A stretch of DNA of 6,550 nucleotides from Anaerolinea thermophila (GTDB lineage Bacteria > Chloroflexota > Anaerolineae > Anaerolineales > Villigracilaceae). Below are positions 3,353-6,550 of this stretch, piece by piece. Location: assembly GCA_022729775.1 (NCBI GenBank), contig DZBA01000197.1, positions 1-6,550 of the forward strand, given 5' to 3'. The first letter of the stretch is position 1. The number at the start of each line of letters is the position of its first letter. A program made the translations under genes and the position numbers. Below the pieces are notes generated by a model. That model made no database searches. It was not told the origin of the DNA and saw only the letters and a list, made by a program, of their open reading frames with translations.

Positions 3353-5983
3353 TTATCTCTTTGGCGCAATCACCACGCGGAATCCCAAATCGTCGTTGAA
3401 CATCAACGGCGTTGACCAGTTGCAGAAGGACGAACGCGCAAACCATTGATAGCCGATCCACGACCCGCCGCGCACAATCCGATATTTTTTATCCTCGTCA
3501 TACCAAGAGCGCGTCCACTCCCAGATGTTGCCGCTCATATCCCACGCGCCAGAGGGGCTGATTCCCTGCGGAAAAGTCGCCACCGATGTCGTGCCGCCCA
3601 ACCCCGAACCAGTGACGTCGCTGTCCCATGTATTTGCAGCCGATTTATCGAAGCCTTCACCCCAGGGATATTCGCGCCCGTCTTCGCCGCGCGAGGCGCG
3701 TTCCCATTCATTATCATTTGGCAGGCGGATGGTATAGCCTTCGGGGATGGCGACAATTTTGCGCGAAAGCCAATTGCAATATGCTTCCGCTTCGAACCAA
3801 CTGACGCCCACCGCCGGCGCAATGGGATTGCCCAATTCGATGCTGTGCCAATAATACGGCGCATTTCTCTTGGCAGCGGGACGATGTTCCAGCCACTCGC
3901 GCGCTACCGCTTCCATTGTGCGCGAATCATACTTGCCTGTGCGCCATTCCCATCCTTCTTCGCTCCAGAGTTCATGATTTTGATAGCCGTCTTCCTTAAC
4001 AAATCGCGCAAACTGGATGTTGGTCACGGGGTACTTCCCGATGAAGTACATATACGGAATCTCTTTTGATTCCTTTTTGACACCGGATAAATACGTCCCC
4101 GCGGAAATTTCTGCAAAGCGGTCTAGGTCTGTGGGCTGCCACTTGAGTCTTCCCAGCAGAAGTCCCGCGTGTCTTCTCAATTCAGGGCGGATTGCTCCAT
4201 CCTGCATGGTGGTCACCAGCGCTTGAACAACGCGGTCTTTGCTTTGCTGCGGAACGCCGCCAGGCCACGTATCTAAAACAGCATCGCCGGCAAGCACCAC
4301 CGCCTCGCCGGGGGGACCGGGTTGGTTTTCTACCAACGCTTCGACCACTTGACCGGAGACTTTTGGAAGCTGCTGCCGAATTCCCAAATATCCAATGGTG
4401 AGCAGGGTCACTTCGCGCCATGCTTGTTCGCCCACGTGCGCGGATAAGGTTTCTATAATGGGCTTGGAATCGCCTTGTCCCAGCAACGCCAGTGCAACCG
4501 CCGCGAGATATTCCTCGAATGTTAAATGGATGAAGCCATATTCGCCGGGACCGCGCTCCAACAACAGCGCGGCGTATTCATGTACGTCAATCAAAAATTG
4601 GCGCGCAGCCTGATGCGGCGATGCCTCGCTGCGTTCCAAAAATAATTCTTCGAGCTTGCGGCGCATGTCTTCACGTCCCACCAAGCCAACGCCCGGGCTG
4701 ACTTCGTGCATCCACAACGCCAGCGGAGCGAGAATCCGCAGCGTTTGAATTTCGTCAATATCGCGCCCCGGCGCGCGTCCGCTTAAACTGCGCGCGCGAT
4801 TCCATGTCGAAAGCAGGGTGTTCACATATTGGTCGTATAACTGCACGCGGCGTTCCGGCAGGGATACGCCCTGGCGTTTCATTAAGGTCAGGATGGTGAG
4901 CAGCAGGGGAGTGGACGCCAACTGCCGCACGCCGGGGTTTTGGTGAATTGCGTCGAGCAATTCGCGGCGTTCGGTCTCCGCGTCCATCTGCGCGATGGAT
5001 GTATTGCCCTGCGCCTGCTTTTCGATTGCGGATGTCCATGATGTGACAAACTCTTCGATTTCATCATCTTCAAAATCAACGATGGTACATTCCATCAAGT
5101 CTTCAGCAGAGGGACGCACGGCGCGATACCCAACTACGCGGCTGGTCAACACAAATTTATTTCCCTCGCGGCGATGGAAGGCGAAGAAATCCACCACGCG
5201 CTCGACAACCATGTTTCGCAGGCTCAGGTCGCGCACTTCATCCAAACCATCGAGCAGCATCAGCGCGCGCCCGGCTTTCAGCGCTTCGCTTAACATATCC
5301 ACGATGGGAAGGTTCGCGCCGATGCCTGCAAAATATTCCGCAATGAAATCATCGAGGCGGATGTCGCGGGTGTTCAGCGCGTTTGCAAACGCGGCGACAG
5401 GCAGCAGGATGGGCAGGTAATCATTTAACCCGATTTTGATTCCCTCTCCGCGCGCAAGCCTGACAGCGAGATATTTCAAGAAGGTTGTTTTGCCCGCGCC
5501 GGGGTCGCCAAGTACGATGAGACCGGAATGTTTTTGTAAAATTTGCAAAAGCGGAACAGGCTCGCCAAAGCGCAAGATTTCATGCTCGTCGTCCGTCACC
5601 TCGCGCCCGGCAAGACTGATCTCGCGGTTCCATGTTTCGCCTTCGGGCAATTCCATGCGCGCTTTGAGCGGCACGTACAGGTCGAGCAATTTCAACCTTA
5701 ACGGAACGCGGTCTGAAACGCCCATCCCTTTCAGGCTGAGGTAATAATGACGGTCTGTTAAATAGGCAAGGTACGCCGCTGTGGATTCGCGCAGCTTTTC
5801 GGGCGGCATGGCGGGTTGCAGCCCGCGCCAAAAACGATCAGCAAGGACAATGGTCTGTCCGTGAATGATGGCGCTGTCTGTAATGGAACCGCCGATGGCG
5901 ATGCTTTGGTCTTCCGCTTGAATTTCCTGCTCTGGCGCGGCGCGTTTGGTGGTTTTTTTTGAGGGTGTCTTATTTTCTGTCAT
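3353..5983 (-). CDS. NACHT NTPase with N-terminal tag and C-terminal FGE-sulfatase (lectin-like) domain
   Basis: An 876-residue STAND/NLR-like protein. Residues 26-45 carry a glycine-rich tag (QSIAIGGSITDSAIIHG) shared with the small gene downstream. A helical linker includes PLRLKLLDLYVPLKARME (94-111). The NACHT NTPase follows, with Walker A GDPGAGKTT (159-167), Walker B LLDGLDE (243-249), sensor LTSR (279-282) and the winged-helix motif FIHLTFEEYLAA (484-495). Residues about 500-620 are helical and HEAT-like (RRHAGLLLGRL at 603-613). From about 625 to the end is an FGE-sulfatase domain: ISAGTYLSG (626-634), YPVTNIQFARF (651-661), VSWFEAEAYCNWLS (727-740), RLPNDNEWERASRG (753-766), GAWDMSGNIWEWTRSW (812-827), RIVRGGSW (835-842), GFRVV (867-871). 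The two cysteines after RGGS in true formylglycine-generating enzymes align with Gly844 and Ala849, so it is probably a binding domain, not an oxidase. ATG 5983 is chosen for its GAGG site 5 nt upstream and the basic start MTENKTPSKK; the frame stays open to 6082, inside a mobile element. NTP-dependent switching on ligand recognition is the family expectation; the trigger is unknown. Confidence 0.93.
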   Translation of the reverse strand: MTENKTPSKKTTKRAAPEQEIQAEDQSIAIGGSITDSAIIHGQTIVLADRFWRGLQPAMPPEKLRESTAAYLAYLTDRHYYLSLKGMGVSDRVPLRLKLLDLYVPLKARMELPEGETWNREISLAGREVTDDEHEILRFGEPVPLLQILQKHSGLIVLGDPGAGKTTFLKYLAVRLARGEGIKIGLNDYLPILLPVAAFANALNTRDIRLDDFIAEYFAGIGANLPIVDMLSEALKAGRALMLLDGLDEVRDLSLRNMVVERVVDFFAFHRREGNKFVLTSRVVGYRAVRPSAEDLMECTIVDFEDDEIEEFVTSWTSAIEKQAQGNTSIAQMDAETERRELLDAIHQNPGVRQLASTPLLLTILTLMKRQGVSLPERRVQLYDQYVNTLLSTWNRARSLSGRAPGRDIDEIQTLRILAPLALWMHEVSPGVGLVGREDMRRKLEELFLERSEASPHQAARQFLIDVHEYAALLLERGPGEYGFIHLTFEEYLAAVALALLGQGDSKPIIETLSAHVGEQAWREVTLLTIGYLGIRQQLPKVSGQVVEALVENQPGPPGEAVVLAGDAVLDTWPGGVPQQSKDRVVQALVTTMQDGAIRPELRRHAGLLLGRLKWQPTDLDRFAEISAGTYLSGVKKESKEIPYMYFIGKYPVTNIQFARFVKEDGYQNHELWSEEGWEWRTGKYDSRTMEAVAREWLEHRPAAKRNAPYYWHSIELGNPIAPAVGVSWFEAEAYCNWLSRKIVAIPEGYTIRLPNDNEWERASRGEDGREYPWGEGFDKSAANTWDSDVTGSGLGGTTSVATFPQGISPSGAWDMSGNIWEWTRSWYDEDKKYRIVRGGSWIGYQWFARSSFCNWSTPLMFNDDLGFRVVIAPKR

Positions 5984-5988
5984 GCTTA

Positions 5989-5992
5989 CCTC
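5989..5992 (-). promoter_or_regulatory. Ribosome binding site deciding the NACHT start
   Basis: The minus strand reads GCGAGGTAAGC directly before the ATG at 5983, giving GAGG with 5 nt spacing. No comparable site precedes the farther upstream start at 6082. Confidence 0.6.
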
Positions 5993-6011
5993 GCTCGTTC
6001 GGAATGTTGTA

Positions 6012-6020
6012 ATTGTAACA
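6012..6020 (-). promoter_or_regulatory. Extended -10 promoter candidate for the NACHT operon
   Basis: The minus strand reads TGTTACAAT, an extended -10 (TGn plus TACAAT, five of six to consensus), about 29 nt before the NACHT start codon, in an AT-rich stretch. No good -35 is seen, as is usual for extended -10 promoters. Predicted leader about 20 nt. It lies entirely between the start codon and the mobile element, so the insertion would leave it intact. Confidence 0.4.
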
Positions 6021-6061
6021 AATTTTAATTGACGAATTAGAGGGCGTTTTTTTTTCGAGGC

Positions 6062-6070
6062 ATTTCCCTT
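6062..6070. repeat. Target-site duplication, left copy (ATTTCCCTT)
   Basis: This 9-bp sequence is repeated exactly at 6353-6361, directly outside the terminal inverted repeats of the element between them. A tenth base (C) also matches but is better assigned to the terminal repeat. Confidence 0.85.
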
Positions 6071-6352
6071 CAGCAATTCCAAATCTAAAACCCTTTGCCA
6101 CCGATTTCACGGATTTTCACCGATTGTGTAATGGTCAGAAATCTGGCGAACACTTTTTTGAACCACGGAGGCACGGAAACACGGAGAAAAACAAAGAAAA
6201 GCCTCCGTGCCTCTGTGTCTCAGTGGTAAAAGGTTTTGTTCGCCCTTTATCTGATGATTACAGATTTTCACCGATTGATTAAAAAAATCCGTGCGAATCT
6301 GTGGCTGGTCTTTTGGTTTTTGGCTTTTCTTGTTCCAGATTTGGAATTGCTG
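6071..6352. mobile_element. Foldback MITE with 16-bp perfect terminal inverted repeats
   Basis: The element is 282 bp long. Its left end CAGCAATTCCAAATCT (6071-6086) is the exact reverse complement of its right end AGATTTGGAATTGCTG (6337-6352), and it is bracketed by a perfect 9-bp direct repeat. No transposase is encoded, so it must be mobilised in trans. Most of the element folds back on itself imperfectly: GGCGAACA (6145-6152) pairs with TGTTCGCC (6237-6244); ACCACGGAGGCACGG and following bases (from 6162) pair imperfectly with the GCCTCCGTGCC to CAGTGGT arm (6201-6227); and AATCCGTG-containing stretches of the two arms also correspond. A 15-nt direct repeat GATTTTCACCGATTG occurs at 6112-6126 and 6263-6277. 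A 9-bp duplication is common in several DDE transposase families (IS4-like and others); I cannot name the parent insertion sequence. The minus-strand frame across it gives low-complexity translation and is not a gene. Confidence 0.88.
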
Positions 6353-6361
6353 ATTTCCCTT
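6353..6361. repeat. Target-site duplication, right copy (ATTTCCCTT)
   Basis: Exact copy of 6062-6070. The lack of any mismatch points to a fairly recent insertion. Confidence 0.85.
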
Positions 6362-6384
6362 CTTTTTGACGGTAAAATATTTGC

Positions 6385-6550
6385 ATGACACTAAAAATTG
6401 TATTCATGGGTTCGCCCGATTTTTCGCTGCCGACTCTTTCCACGCTTGCAAGAGAATATCAAGTTGTTGGGGTGGTGACGCAGCCTGACCGCGCTTCGGG
6501 ACGCGGGCGCGAGTTGAAATCTCCGCCGGTTGCGATTCTTGCGCGCGAGT
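6385..6550 (+). CDS. fmt: Methionyl-tRNA formyltransferase, N-terminal part (3' end outside window)
   Basis: The 55 readable residues begin MTLKIVFMGSPDFSLPTL and continue to VVGVVTQPDRASGRGRELK and PPVAIL. This is the classical N-terminus of Fmt: a Rossmann-type first strand with the GSPDF loop, then the TQPDR..GRG.....PPV segment. The enzyme transfers a formyl group from 10-formyl-tetrahydrofolate to initiator Met-tRNA in the cytoplasm. The catalytic Asn-His-Asp region and the C-terminal tRNA-binding domain lie beyond the window. No good ribosome site is seen; the nearest purine-rich stretch is GACGG (6368-6372), 12 nt away. A -10-like TAAAAT (6373-6378) stands 6 nt before the ATG, so a leaderless transcript is conceivable. 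The mobile element ends only 32 nt upstream, so the natural upstream promoter region has been displaced. Confidence 0.93.
   Translation, partial: MTLKIVFMGSPDFSLPTLSTLAREYQVVGVVTQPDRASGRGRELKSPPVAILARE

Noticed and set aside
5984..6082. N-terminal extension of the NACHT protein to 6082
   Set aside because: The upstream start lies inside the terminal repeat of the mobile element and lacks a ribosome site, while the ATG at 5983 has GAGG at proper spacing.
6107..6391. Minus-strand open frame over the MITE
   Set aside because: It is the translation of a foldback repeat (RHRGTEAFLCFSPCF-type sequence common to such elements) and crosses the element border into the fmt upstream region.
1..6550. 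CRISPR array, tRNA or rRNA genes
   Set aside because: No regularly spaced repeats, cloverleaf-type sequence or rRNA signature was seen on either strand.

Overview
The window looks like an accessory stretch of a bacterial chromosome, probably from a Chloroflexota (Anaerolineae-like) organism. That placement is an inference from the style of the NACHT-FGE protein, its small partner and the dispersed non-coding repeats; no taxonomic marker is complete here. Base composition is uneven: the plus-strand genes on the left are AT-rich, and the minus-strand NACHT gene is more GC-rich.

Left edge (1-418): the last 32 codons of a HigA-type antitoxin run off the left end. They are followed by about 300 bases without a convincing gene, holding a structured, repeat-like segment (about 130-283) that ends in GGTTAGCC and a weak promoter candidate. 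Positions 419-1736 (+) hold a probable two-gene unit: an unrecognised four-helix membrane protein and, 7 nt downstream, an aspartate/glutamate racemase of the YgeA type, ending in a terminator hairpin.

Middle (1737-2914): an AT-rich polytopic membrane protein (1950-2837, +) stands alone between two near-identical terminator-bearing direct repeats (1734-1795 and 2865-2917). A separate 13-bp perfect inverted repeat lies in its upstream region. The second repeat holds a symmetrical 14-bp hairpin that can end transcription from both sides of a convergent gene pair.

Right (2915-5983, minus strand): the most interesting part is a two-gene operon. The first gene encodes an 876-residue STAND/NLR-like protein: a short glycine-rich N-terminal tag, a NACHT NTPase, a helical HEAT-like region and a C-terminal FGE-sulfatase (C-type-lectin-like) domain that lacks the catalytic cysteines of true formylglycine-generating enzymes. 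The second gene, 33 nt downstream, encodes a 134-residue protein with the same kind of glycine-rich tag at its N-terminus. The shared tag suggests the two proteins are recruited to each other, or to the same partner, as in bacterial NLR-like conflict systems.

Right edge (5984-6550): between the operon and a divergent fmt gene (methionyl-tRNA formyltransferase, cut by the window end) lies an intact small mobile element. It is a 282-bp foldback MITE (6071-6352) with 16-bp perfect terminal inverted repeats and a perfect 9-bp target-site duplication. Its insertion point is only 32 nt before the fmt start codon.
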